DNA of 64,000 nt from Cyanidium caldarium (lineage: Eukaryota; Rhodophyta; Bangiophyceae; Cyanidiales; Cyanidiaceae), in contig JANCYW010000006.1 of NCBI GenBank assembly GCA_026184775.1, forward strand, positions 310,001 through 374,000. The letters run 5' to 3'. The position numbers were made by a program, and so were the translations under genes. Positions 18,156 to 27,300 of the stretch are shown here, in pieces. Under the pieces are notes generated by a model, which was not told the origin of the DNA, searched no databases, and saw nothing but the letters and a program-made list of their open reading frames with translations. Within the stretch, counting starts at the first letter, position 1. Each line of letters opens with the position of its first letter.

Positions 18156-18839
18156 ATGGCGGGCGAGCACGACCATGCGGAGGCGCAAAAACCGTTCCGT
18201 TTCGAGCAGCTTCTGAACGCTTTTGAGCGCATCCGCTACGATGAACCCGGAGGGGGCGCTGACGGCTTTCCACAGCCGCTGCCGTACCTGCACGATTTCG
18301 TGCAGGCGCTGACGGCGGTGTCGCACATGTTCGAGCACCTCGGATCGGCGTTCTTGTTTGTCAAACGGGACGTTCTGGAGAAGCGCGACACGCTGCACGC
18401 GGTGTTTGCGGCCGACCCGGCCGGACACGAGACGGTGCGGCAGATGGTGGAGGAGGAGCTGCGCCTGGGCACGGCAGACACGCGTTCCGGACAGGTGGGT
18501 GGCACTCGCAATCTGTTGCGCATGATGTGGTGTGTTCGGTTTCTGTACGTGTTGATGCGGGATGTGGCAAGGACGCACGACGGCACGCGACGCAACCTGC
18601 GCGATTGCGTGTGGAATGCCTACTGCGACGCGTTGCGCGAGCATCACGGCACCGTCATCGTGACCGCAGTCCGGGCGGCGCTGTGGTTTCTGCCCTCCGA
18701 GGAGACGTTCCTGCAGTCTATGGGTGTGGAGGCGGCGCGTCGTGGCGAGTATTTGACGCGCATTGAACAGTGTTTCGCACCGCTGGTGCACCGGCTGTAC
18801 GCCTACTACGAGGCGCGAGACTTGTTGCGTTTACCCTAA
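18156..18839 (+). CDS. GLTP-fold lipid transfer protein, ceramide-1-phosphate-transfer-like
   Basis: A 227-residue protein that fits the all-alpha GLTP family, which carries sphingolipids between membranes in the cytosol. Matching blocks are LHDFVQALTAVSHMFEHLG, FVKRDVLEKRDTLH, the LLRMMWCVRFLYVLM helix, AYCDALREHHGTVI with the conserved His, and LPSEETFLQSMGV. The head-group site reads D-V-L-E-K, an Asp then Lys four residues on. That is the pattern of CPTP/ACD11 proteins that bind ceramide-1-phosphate, rather than the Asp/Asn pattern of glycolipid carriers. LLR in the next helix also fits CPTP, although one of the expected Arg positions is Trp. I chose the ATG at 18156 because upstream codons are low complexity and the resulting length is typical. 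Ligand preference is inference. Confidence 0.82.
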   Translation: MAGEHDHAEAQKPFRFEQLLNAFERIRYDEPGGGADGFPQPLPYLHDFVQALTAVSHMFEHLGSAFLFVKRDVLEKRDTLHAVFAADPAGHETVRQMVEEELRLGTADTRSGQVGGTRNLLRMMWCVRFLYVLMRDVARTHDGTRRNLRDCVWNAYCDALREHHGTVIVTAVRAALWFLPSEETFLQSMGVEAARRGEYLTRIEQCFAPLVHRLYAYYEARDLLRLP

Positions 18840-18925
18840 CAGCGCCCGAGGGGAGTGGCCGACCAGAGCATACCGTCTGCCACCGCAATGCACCGAGCCG
18901 GCACCGGTCGAGCATCCGCTCCCGC

Positions 18926-19837
18926 TCAAAACTTAAAGACAGCTTCTTCAGGGTACCCCAACTGCTCCAGATGCGCTCGCATCGCCTTCATCATCGGCGG
19001 CGGGCCGCACATGAGGATGTGCTTGCCGTCGGCCGGCTCGCCGATGAAGCCGCGAATGTGATCCGCGCTGACAAACCCGACGCCCATGCTCCAGCTGGGC
19101 GACGGCGGCTCGTTCAGCACGTAAAAGTATTGAAACTGGTGCGGGTGCTGCACGGCCAGTCGCTCGATCTCCTCCCGCATCAGAATGTCCTCCTCGCGCA
19201 CGTTGGCGAACACGAGGCGGATACGGGTGCGATCGTGCGGTTCGGTGACCGCGTGCTCGATAATCTGCCACATGGGCGTGATGCCGGTGCCGCCGGCTAT
19301 CATGCCCAGTTCGCGATATCGATTCGGTTGATAGGTGAAGTGGCCGGTCGGGCCGCGCACCTCCACCTGCGCCTCACCGGGCACCAGCGCATCGAGATGG
19401 CGCCCCATGACGCCGTGCGGCTCGGGGTAGATTTTGATCAGCAACTCAAAGTAACCGGGCTCGCCGTCAGCACCGCGCGCCACGCTGCGTGTGGGCGTGT
19501 ACGGCCGTTTCACCTCGCGCCCGTCGGCGGTGTGCACCCGCAGCACCACGTGCCGCCCGACGGGCAGTCCCAGGTCGGTGGCTGTCGGCGGCAAGCGGAA
19601 ACGGAACATCCGCGTATTATGCGTCAGCACCCGCTTGGACTGCAGCGGAAACTTGCGATACGCTTGCGGATCCAACGCCGCGCAGTGCTGCGCACCGCTC
19701 CAGCGGCGGCGTCTCCCCCGCCACCACCAACCGGCGCTCAGAACGACCAACAGCAGTGCCGTGAAAAGGGGTGCCGACCAGCGACCAGGCTGCATCATTG
19801 CTGAAAGCCACGCTCCTCCTATTGTCATCGAATTCAT
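18926..19837 (-). CDS. CYB5R: NADH-cytochrome b5 reductase
   Basis: A membrane-anchored flavoprotein that passes electrons from NADH to cytochrome b5 for lipid desaturation, elongation or sterol synthesis. From the ATG at 19837 the protein has 303 residues. An N-terminal hydrophobic anchor (APLFTALLLVVLSAGWWW) is followed by a basic stop-transfer stretch. The FAD domain has VGRHVVLR and KRPYTPT (the RxYS/T motif), then a GVMGRHLDAL loop. The NADH domain has GMIAGGTGITPMWQII, VFANVREEDILMREE, a CGPPPMMKAM motif and the terminal Phe (VFKF) typical of the family. The frame is open further upstream, but that part looks non-coding. It converges with the GLTP-like gene and diverges from MED10. Confidence 0.93.
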   Translation of the reverse strand: MNSMTIGGAWLSAMMQPGRWSAPLFTALLLVVLSAGWWWRGRRRRWSGAQHCAALDPQAYRKFPLQSKRVLTHNTRMFRFRLPPTATDLGLPVGRHVVLRVHTADGREVKRPYTPTRSVARGADGEPGYFELLIKIYPEPHGVMGRHLDALVPGEAQVEVRGPTGHFTYQPNRYRELGMIAGGTGITPMWQIIEHAVTEPHDRTRIRLVFANVREEDILMREEIERLAVQHPHQFQYFYVLNEPPSPSWSMGVGFVSADHIRGFIGEPADGKHILMCGPPPMMKAMRAHLEQLGYPEEAVFKF

Positions 19838-20040
19838 CTTCTCCCGGAGCATCGGAACGACCAGGAGGACGGTGCGACCCGCATCGCTCACGGCGGCCAC
19901 CACGCCCGAACGCCTCGTGTCGCGTGCGGGCGGCTGGCGGTCGCACGTCGTGCCAGTGTTGGAGCGTGGACGCTGGCGCTGACCTCTTCGAGGCGCGCAC
20001 GACCACCCGAAAGGAGGCAACGACTGAGGAGGGCGGTGTG

Positions 20041-20493
20041 ATGGAGAGCGAGTTGCATGTGCTGACGGCGGACGCCGATATATCGCAGTTGGAGAGGGAG
20101 TTGTTGGCCGGTGTGGAGGCGCTGCAACGGTTATACCAGTTGGCGAAGCGGTTGCAGGCCGACGCCGACCCCTCGGCGGTGCGCGATAGTGTGGCGGAGC
20201 TGGTGCAGCGGTACCGGGCGATGCGCGTCATCGGCCGGCAGCTGCGACAACGAGAGGCGGGTGGTGATGGCGAGCGGACGCAGCGAGTGCCGCTCGAGCT
20301 GCTCCAGTGGCTGGACCGCGGGGAGAACCCCGACGGGCTGTTGCTGCGGTATATGCACGACGCTGCCGACTTGGAGCGTATTGCGGAGCGCAAGCGGAGG
20401 ATACTGCGGGCGTTGGCCCAAACTCGAATGCCCGAAGCCGCTAAAGACGGTGGGGCGGGGGAGGTGACGGGGGCGCCGATGGAATCGACCTAG
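20041..20493 (+). CDS. MED10: Mediator complex subunit 10
   Basis: A small (150 aa) nuclear protein that resembles MED10/Nut2, a subunit of the Mediator middle module linking activators to RNA polymerase II. It is predicted to be almost entirely helical. LERELLAGVEALQRLYQLAKRLQ and SVAELVQRYRAMRVIGRQL fit the N-terminal helices. VPLELLQWLDRGENPDGLLLRYM matches the family signature (VPxEVxxYLDxGxNPDxYT), followed by a helix like the MED10 end. The start at 20041 gives the usual family length. The frame is open upstream, but that part is Arg-rich and lies in the divergent promoter shared with cytochrome b5 reductase. Confidence 0.78.
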   Translation: MESELHVLTADADISQLERELLAGVEALQRLYQLAKRLQADADPSAVRDSVAELVQRYRAMRVIGRQLRQREAGGDGERTQRVPLELLQWLDRGENPDGLLLRYMHDAADLERIAERKRRILRALAQTRMPEAAKDGGAGEVTGAPMEST

Positions 20494-20553
20494 GCGGGAG
20501 AGCGGAATCCGTGGCAAGCAGACGACCAGGGCTATGGAGCCTGATGGCGGCCA

Positions 20554-21012
20554 CTACCCGCTCTCTCCTCCTGTATCCACCGCGACCCCGTCCGCTGCCT
20601 GCATCACCTCCTTTTTCTCCGCGTCTCCCTTTCTTTTCACGCGGGGCACTTGCAGCGTTCGCCGGATGTGTTCACGTCGCCGGCGATACTGGTAGCGGCA
20701 CGTGATCCACGCCGCGCCGGCAAACACCAGCGACGACTTGACGCCCAGGTCGAGCGCCCGCCAGCCGGCCGTGCGTAACGGCGCCCGCCAACCGGTCGAA
20801 ACGTCCACGCCAGCCTGCGCGCGCACCCGCTGCCACTGTCGGTAGCCCTGTAGGCCGGCCAACACCGTGCCGGCCAGCACGCCGTACCCGGCGGACGACC
20901 GGAAGCACGGCGCGTTGATGACGTCATTCCAGTACGAGAAGCCCGGTTCGTCTGCGGGTGTGTCGAGCGTGGAGGAGTTTGCGCTCGCCTCGGTACGCTG
21001 ATCGCCCGACAT
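20554..21012 (-). CDS. COX20: COX20-like cytochrome c oxidase assembly factor
   Basis: A 152-residue protein from the ATG at 21012 (MSGDQRTEAS); the frame upstream has only a TTG. The central part fits COX20/FAM36A, an inner mitochondrial membrane chaperone for newly made COX2. Evidence is NAPCFRSSAGYGVLAGTVLAGLQG (family: IPCARxSxLYG followed by a Gly-rich membrane segment) and a second membrane segment, SSLVFAGAAWITCRYQYRRRR, ending in the diagnostic CRYxY plus basic residues. The spacing between the two membrane segments is longer than usual (about 35 residues). No cleavable presequence is obvious, as expected for the family. The match is short, so this is a good but not certain call. Confidence 0.72.
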   Translation of the reverse strand: MSGDQRTEASANSSTLDTPADEPGFSYWNDVINAPCFRSSAGYGVLAGTVLAGLQGYRQWQRVRAQAGVDVSTGWRAPLRTAGWRALDLGVKSSLVFAGAAWITCRYQYRRRREHIRRTLQVPRVKRKGDAEKKEVMQAADGVAVDTGGESG

Positions 21013-21345
21013 GGGAGTGAAACATTCGGGCAAGTGGGGCAGCTGTCTAGGCGCCGAGGCTGAAAGTACAGGCGCTTCCTCAGATCGCTATACGTATGTC
21101 TTGAGACTGCTCTAGTGTCAATTCGGTGGGATGGCCGGTGCCGTCGCGGCTCGATCTGCTCGTGTTGATGCACGGAGGGCAACGACAAGTCTCGCGGCCT
21201 CCTCCCGAACCGCGTCGGTCGCGGTGGTAGTCGGGTTGGAAATGCACGCTGCGGCTTTATCCAGTTGGATCGCGATGCCGACGACACTCCCGTGTCCATG
21301 GCGCGAGCGTGGGCCACGGGCTTCATGGACTCTCTATACCGCCCC
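21013..21345. other. Intergenic spacer, nothing recognised
   Basis: 333 bp between two genes on the minus strand (the promoter of COX20 and the 3' end of the LOG-like gene). Short open frames here have no family resemblance. I see no RNA gene or repeat. Confidence 0.5.
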
Positions 21346-22266
21346 TCAATCCAGATAGAGCAGCGTGACCACCTTGTTGAGCGCTTTGGCCTCACGCGCC
21401 GCCTCCAACACCACGTCGCTGTCGTGAAAGGCAAACGTGATAAAGCGGTCCGCGCGACTGATGATATCCGAGTTGCAGAGGCGGCTGGCCACGTCCAGCG
21501 GCAGCTCGTCGTTTTGTTTCATCTCGATGATCTGCGTCACCTTGCTGAGCTGCTCCTGCACCTCCAGCGGCTGTCGCTCCATACTCTGCGGCAACACCAC
21601 CGTGAGCAGTTCGGGCTTTTCGGCACGCAGCGCCCCGCGAATCACCGCCATGTTGCTGCCGCCGCCGCCCGAGGTGATGACGTGATTCCCGATGAGCACG
21701 TTGGCGAACGTGAGCAGTTCGACAATTTGCTGATGCAGATACGAGCAGTGCCGCGTGCCGATAATGGCCACATTGCGCGGAGCGTCGCTCTGGATGGCCG
21801 CCAGCTCTTGGAGCACGGTGTCGAAAGAGCGCTCCACCTCGCGAGCGATGGCGCCCGCAGTAGCCGGTGGTGGTGTCGCGGTCGCCGACGGCGGCGGCGG
21901 CGTTGTCCCCGATCCGCCGATACCACCCATGCGCACCATTCGGGCACCACCGGTTGCTGCTGTTCTGACCCGGGAGCGGACGCGGCCGATGCATCGCCCA
22001 GTCGTTCGGGTCACGCTGGACTCGACACCGGCGGGCAGTTTCCTAGCCGAGAACAGCCGATCATTCCCACCATGACCTTCGTCGCCCTGCCGCTGACACG
22101 CCAAGATGGCGCGTGCGGTCCGCGAGGCGCCATCCCGCCACGCCCGCGCACCGAGCACCGCCACGAAGGCGCTCGACCAACCGGCGCTTTCGGCTCGATT
22201 CACCCGCGGCGATTCACCGCGAGCCGCCATGAAGAGTGATGAGCACCGCGTCGCCCCCGACGCCAT
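21346..22266 (-). CDS. Plastid LOG/DprA-like Rossmann protein of unknown function
   Basis: The C-terminal about 170 residues match a family conserved in cyanobacteria and plastid-bearing eukaryotes. It is often labelled 'DNA recombination-mediator protein A' because of its DprA/LOG-like Rossmann fold. Recognisable parts are RNVAIIGTRHCSYLHQQIVE, the nucleotide-loop region ITSGGGGSNMAVIRGAL, LLTVVLPQSMERQPLEVQEQ, and the ending FAFHDSDVVLEAA...KVVTLLYLD. Cyanobacterial members have SGATGTNxAVIRG at the loop. The N-terminal region from the ATG at 22266 (or 22230) is rich in Ser, Ala and Arg and poor in acidic residues, like a plastid transit peptide. The frame remains open to 22458. No molecular function is established. 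The 'DprA' label should not be read as proof of a recombination role. Confidence 0.72.
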   Translation of the reverse strand: MASGATRCSSLFMAARGESPRVNRAESAGWSSAFVAVLGARAWRDGASRTARAILACQRQGDEGHGGNDRLFSARKLPAGVESSVTRTTGRCIGRVRSRVRTAATGGARMVRMGGIGGSGTTPPPPSATATPPPATAGAIAREVERSFDTVLQELAAIQSDAPRNVAIIGTRHCSYLHQQIVELLTFANVLIGNHVITSGGGGSNMAVIRGALRAEKPELLTVVLPQSMERQPLEVQEQLSKVTQIIEMKQNDELPLDVASRLCNSDIISRADRFITFAFHDSDVVLEAAREAKALNKVVTLLYLD

Positions 22267-22627
22267 CCACCACCTCGACCGCTGCCCCGTCCGCGTCTGG
22301 ATCACCGTGGCGGCAGGCGCGTCCGATGGCCGCCGTGCAAAGGGGAACGGTGCGCACGGCCTGGCGCGCCATGCTGCGGGCGACCGGAGCACCGGGTGAA
22401 GGGAAACGAAATCAGGGACGGTCGTCGAGGGAAATCGTCGATCGGCAACGAAATCCATGCGTCACCCGCATCGAGTCCCTTAAAGTGGGCGCGGCGCGGC
22501 CCGGCGCCGTCCGGCGCCCTCACACACACACACATACACCGTTCGCCCTCGTCCCCGGTCGTTGACGCTGTGGGGGACCATCTCGTGGCGCCGTCTGCCA
22601 TCCCGACACACTTTTGCATTCTCCAAG
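22267..22627. other. Divergent promoter of the LOG-like gene and RPL12
   Basis: About 360 bp. It contains a (CA)n tract at 22521-22534, about 100 bp before the RPL12 ATG, and GC-rich inverted words around 22490-22520. No gene or RNA was recognised. If the LOG-like gene starts further upstream, part of this region is coding. Confidence 0.5.
22521..22534. repeat. (CA)n tract upstream of RPL12
   Basis: Seven CA units, followed by TACACC, in the 5' flank of RPL12. Confidence 0.85.
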
Positions 22628-23289
22628 ATGCCGCCCAAGTTCGATCCCGGAGCGACTACCATCGTATATGTGCGGGTGGTGGGTGGCGAGGCGGCGGCCG
22701 CGTCGAGTTTGGCGCCGAAGATCGGTCCGCTAGGGGCAAGCACCGTCGATGCGAGGGCGGTCGTTCGATGGCGACGCGGGCGGGCGATGCCGTCGCTCAC
22801 CGCGCGCCTCTGTGCGCGTGTGCTTCATGAACCGACAAAACTAACCTTCTCGGGCTGTGTGTGTGTGTGTGTACCCAACGCATCGCCCTGTTCGTCTAGT
22901 TATCGCCGAAGAAAGTGGGCGATGATATCGCCAAATCCACCAAGGACTGGAAGGGCCTGCGGATTATGGTGAAACTGATCGTGCAGAATCGGCAGGCACA
23001 GGTGGAGGTGGTGCCCAGTGCAGCCGCCCTGGTCATCCGCGCCCTGAAAGAGCCGCCGCGAGATCGCAAGAAAGTGAAAAACGTCAAGCACGACGGCAAC
23101 CTGAGCCTGGACGACGTCAAGGAGATCGCCCGCACCATGCGGGACCGCTCCTGTGCCAAAGAGCTCAGCGGCACGGTGCGAGAGATCCTCGGCACTTGCC
23201 ACAGTGTCGGCTGCACCGTGGACGGACGGCATCCGCACGAGGTCATCGAGCAGATCCGTTCCGGAGAGCTGCTGATCGAAGGTGCGTAA
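22628..23289 (+). CDS. RPL12: 60S ribosomal protein L12 (uL11), two exons
   Basis: Cytosolic uL11, which forms the base of the ribosomal GTPase stalk. Exons are 22628-22735 and 22900-23289. Splicing joins ...LAPKIGPLG to [12 protein letters not shown] in phase 0, restoring the family motif and giving 165 residues, exactly the usual length. Exon 1 begins [17 protein letters not shown]. Exon 2 carries [33 protein letters not shown] and [14 protein letters not shown]. The intron is a GC-AG intron (see separate entry). The gene diverges from the LOG-like gene, and a CA microsatellite precedes it. Confidence 0.97.
22736..22899 (+). other. RPL12 intron, GC-AG type
   Basis: 164 nt. The donor is GCAAGC instead of GTAAGT, and the acceptor is TCTAG. 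The branch point ACTAAC is at 22840-22845 in the context AAAACTAACCT. Between the branch point and the acceptor lies a (TG)n tract (22856-22872). No nearby GT would keep the conserved GPLGLSPKK junction, so the GC donor is the only reading that fits the protein. Confidence 0.92.
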
Positions 23290-23492
23290 AAGCGTTAGCC
23301 AATGGTATATGCAGGGGAGATAGGAAGTCTATGCCGCGCATGCTCCGTCGCCGTACGGTTATCTGTACCGGCAGGGTCGACGCGCTGCACCCAACCGGCT
23401 CGCCCGTTCCAGTTGTCACCGCTCACGGCACCGCCCGCTGTGCCCGTCACTCGGGTGTTTACGCCCCGTCCGCTCCTCCTCCTTTCTCCCTG

Positions 23493-24179
23493 ATGCTGCG
23501 CGGCCTGTTCATCCTCTCGTACAAGACACACGGACTGCTCTACTCGCGGCTGTTCCGCAAGGGTGCCGCCTGGACGCGCAGCGGCGGACGTGCCGATGCG
23601 GCGCGGGTGTCGCCCGACGCTGCGGTGGCGTCGCCTGCCAAGCCGTCGTCCGCAACGGCCGGCGGCGCAGACACCGACGTGACAACCACAGCTGCGGCAG
23701 CGGCGTCGGTCGGAGACACCCAACAGCTGCACGAACGCATGTTGCGCACGCTGGAGCAGCTGCTGCCGCCCTTGTGGTACGCGCTGGGCACGAGTGACGC
23801 GCTGGCCGATCGCGAGCAAGTCGGCCGGCTGGAGGAGATGACCCTGGTGGCGCGACGCGTGGGCGATGTGGTAACGGTGCTGATGGGTGAGCGCGAGCAC
23901 GAAGCACTGCTGCTCCTGGAGTGGGGGCGCTGCCTGGAGAACAGCCTGCGGCGGGTGCTGACGCTGCCGTCGTCGGGCATGGGCATGGCGCCCGAGGCGT
24001 CGGGCGACTGGCTCGTCGCCACCTCCGATGCTGTCTCCGTCGAGCGCGTGCTGGTGGAGCGATACGATGAGCTGTGCATCCTGATCGATGAGATGGTGAG
24101 CGACACCGGCGTGGCCCACCAGCTCGAGCCCGACGGCGTCTCGCAGTTGGTGTGGGCGCAAATGCTCGGCACCCGATGA
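23493..24179 (+). CDS. Longin-domain coat small subunit (zeta-COP or adaptin small/medium chain-like)
   Basis: A 228-residue protein from the ATG at 23493. It starts MLRGLFILSYKTHGLLYSRLF, the first two strands of a longin/SNARE-like coat subunit fold. After an Ala/Thr/Asp-rich insert (about residues 35-75) the fold resumes with LEEMTLVARRVGDVVTVLMG, a helix EHEALLLLEWGRCLENSLRRVL, and VERYDELCILIDEMVSDTGVAHQLEPDGV. The last part resembles the zeta-COP LDEICDGGIILETDP element, while the start is closer to adaptin mu chains. Such subunits hold together the COPI or AP coat cores in vesicle traffic. The frame is open upstream of 23493, but I prefer this Met because it begins the fold. The exact coat is undecided. 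Confidence 0.6.
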   Translation: MLRGLFILSYKTHGLLYSRLFRKGAAWTRSGGRADAARVSPDAAVASPAKPSSATAGGADTDVTTTAAAAASVGDTQQLHERMLRTLEQLLPPLWYALGTSDALADREQVGRLEEMTLVARRVGDVVTVLMGEREHEALLLLEWGRCLENSLRRVLTLPSSGMGMAPEASGDWLVATSDAVSVERVLVERYDELCILIDEMVSDTGVAHQLEPDGVSQLVWAQMLGTR

Positions 24180-24321
24180 GAGGCACGGCAGACGCGGACG
24201 CTCTGTGCCGAGTGGAACGCGCTGCTCCAATGAATAGAAGGTGTTTACGCGAACCGCATCGGGCGTGATCACCAATGACCGGGAGACGCTCCCCGCGGCG
24301 CCCGCCCTCCGTGGCACCGGG

Positions 24322-27300
24322 TCATTGCGGGCTGGTCGCTGTGCTCGCCAGCCGCAGTTGCGGCAACCGCAATCGGGGCGCCGGCGGCCGTCGTGATGGC
24401 GCGTCGGTGGCCGCCTCCGCGCCGGCCGCCATCACCGCCTCCTGCCAGTGGTGCAACACCGCATCGCGCAGCCGATTGTAGAAAGCGTACAGCGGTGTGG
24501 CCAGGTGCGCCTGCGCATCGATACCCGCTTGCACGCGCGCATGCACCAGTCGCAGCAGACGGGAGAGCGTGGCCCATTGGCGTCGCTGACACAACATCTC
24601 GAGCACGCCGCCGAGCTGTGCCTCGGTGTCGGCCAGCAGCGACGAGCAGCAGCGACACGCCTCATCGCCGCTTGCCGTTGCCGCCGTCTCGCGCACGCGC
24701 CGCAATAGCGTATCGATGGCCAGCGAGCATTCCGCCATGGACGGCAGGTGGTCGCGGTTATCGCCCCCGTCATGACCATCGTCGATGCACTCGACGGCAT
24801 CGTTCTGGTCTGCCGGAGAGCGCCTCCGTCGCGCTGTTTTTGGCCGCTTCACCACGCGCCAGGCGGCATCCGCCGCGGTGGACGCCCTCTTGGCCACCAG
24901 CAACACCGCACCGTTGTGTTCGGTACGCCCGCGTCGCATCTCCTCCCACAGCAGCAGCGTCGGTTGGAAGGCGTTGCCGCTGCGCCTGCGCCTCTTCCGC
25001 CACTCCTGCAACTGCCGCCAAGCGCAGCGCTCGCGATACACTTGTGCGGCGACCGAGCGCGGCAGGGCGTGCCACGTCTCGCGGTCTACACCCGGTGGCG
25101 TCGGTGGTCGTGACGGCTCGAGCGCATGCGGTGGGTGCGGTGCGCAGGTGTTACAGTTGCCGACGCTCAGCGGTGGATGCGAAGGTGCCGACGACGCACC
25201 GGATTTTCCCGACAAAGCCGCGCTGGCCGCCTCGACCGGTTCTTTCGCGACGGTAGCGGTAGTGCTGGTTGCCGCGGCCGTCCAGTACTCGCCGATGCGC
25301 CGCTGTCGCGCCGTCGTCCACTTCCTCGGACGCCACGCACCGTCGCTCCTCCGCACACCCGACGGGGCGACGGCCGCCGCGGCGCTCGCGGTCTCATGCA
25401 GTTTGCGCGCATGTACGCCGACGCCGCGCAACTCTTCGCTCGGTATGCACAGCGCGATAAACATATCCCACACCTGCGCCACAAACGCCTCGTCGGCGGC
25501 AGTCACCTCGCCCTTATCGGGCGTCTCCCCCGCGTGCCAATCGACGCGACGGGTGACCGAGGTCTCCAGACACTCGCCACACCCGAGCGGTTTGTACGGC
25601 GGACCGGCACCCGGCCGACGACGCAATGCCGACACCGTCACACTGCCACAACGCTGCACTTGCGCCTCGTGTATGCGTTCCAACACCACTCGCGCCAGAT
25701 CGCCCACAAACTGTCGCAGTTTCGGTCGATCCGCCTCCGACGCGTCGAATCGCACGCCCCAGGCGATCTGCGCGCTGACCGACTGGCGCGGTCGCATCGT
25801 CTCCACCGGGCGCCGGTCGATGCCGTGCGCGTACTCGTGCACGCGGGTGCCCAACGCACCGCCCAGTAGTTGTTGCAGGTCGTCGCGGCTGAAACAGGCG
25901 CGCAACTGACCCACCGTCAGCGGTGAGGGGGCGGCTGCGGCTGCCGGTCGTCGCCGCCGATATTCCGCGAGCAGGCGCTGACGGGTGCTCCAGCCCACGC
26001 ACGGCAGTTCGTGTATGGAAAGCGCATCCAGCTGCGCCTGTTGCGACGGTGACAATTCCAGTGCCGCTGCACCGTCGTCTCCGCCGAAAACGTACTGCTC
26101 ACCGCGGCCGAGATGTTCCTTGGCGTGGCGGGTGGCCAGCCGCGCCAACAGCCGGTTCACGCCGATACCGATCGAGGCGGTGCAGCCGTCGATCTCGGTG
26201 CGGATGCGCTGGCGGATGCGGGTGGCGCGAGCGGTGGCCGCCGCCACGGTCGCACACTCTTGCACCAATAAATAGGCCTCGTCGATGCTCACGCCCTGTA
26301 CCAGGTCGGCTTCGTCGAAGAATATGGTGTACAACTTTTCGCACGCGTCCCGATACAGGCCAAACTCGTACGGCACCATCACCAGTTGCGGGCAGCGCTT
26401 GCGCGCCTCGCCAAAGAACAGGTTGGCGTGCACGCCATGGGCTCGCGCCTCGTACGACGCGGAGGATATCTCGGCGCGGCTGCGCTCGTCGTGTCCCGAG
26501 TGGCACACCGCCACCGGTTGCCCGCGCAGATGCGGCCGTTTGGAGAGCGACACCGACACGAAGAACGCATCCATGTCCACGTGCAACACGTAACAGCCCG
26601 GGGAGGGCAGGGCGTGCGGTGTGCTGTTCGGGGTGCGGGAGGCCGCCGCCGCGGCCGCGGCGGCGGTGGCGGCAAAGCGTCGCTGTTGCAGTCGCCGCAC
26701 GATCGACTCGTAGGTGTTGCGGAACGACCCGATAAAGTGCAGCCGAGACTGGGCGAAAAACTCGCGCACAAAGTTCGCATTCTCCCGACTGCTGCGCAAC
26801 GAAGTGTAGTCGATGTCGGGTGCCGGGGCCAGTCCGCCAGCGCCGCCGCCGCCGCCGAAAGGCGTGTCCCCCGGGTCGGGCAATGTCGCGTCGTCCTCCT
26901 CGTCCTCCTCCTCCCACACGGGCTCGTCGGGGGTGAGCTGCAGCGAACCGATGCCGATCTCGCCGCCAGATTCGGTATCCGAAGCGGTGCTCTCGTTGTC
27001 CACCTCCGATTCCACCGCCTCGGCCGCGATGGTACCCGGCCGTCGACACCATCGCTCAAGTGCTCCCGGCACGTGGTGCTCGCTCTCCAACAACACGGCA
27101 TACTTCCACTCTGGCAACCGTGCCCCCGCTTGCACGCTATCCACCACCCACTCCGGTCGCACCACGTGCAGCCGCGGCACGGTGCCATGCTCGCCGCTGC
27201 GCACCATACGCCGCAACTCGACCACCTTGTTGCGCGGAAAGTGCGTGCCGACCACGTGCGTCACCAGTCCCCGATGAAAGTAGGTCTCAAAGCGACCGCC

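Noticed and set aside
24322-24700. Confident call of a REV1 C-terminal polymerase-recruiting domain
   Set aside because: The region is helical and in the right place, but I could not match the family's key residues by eye.
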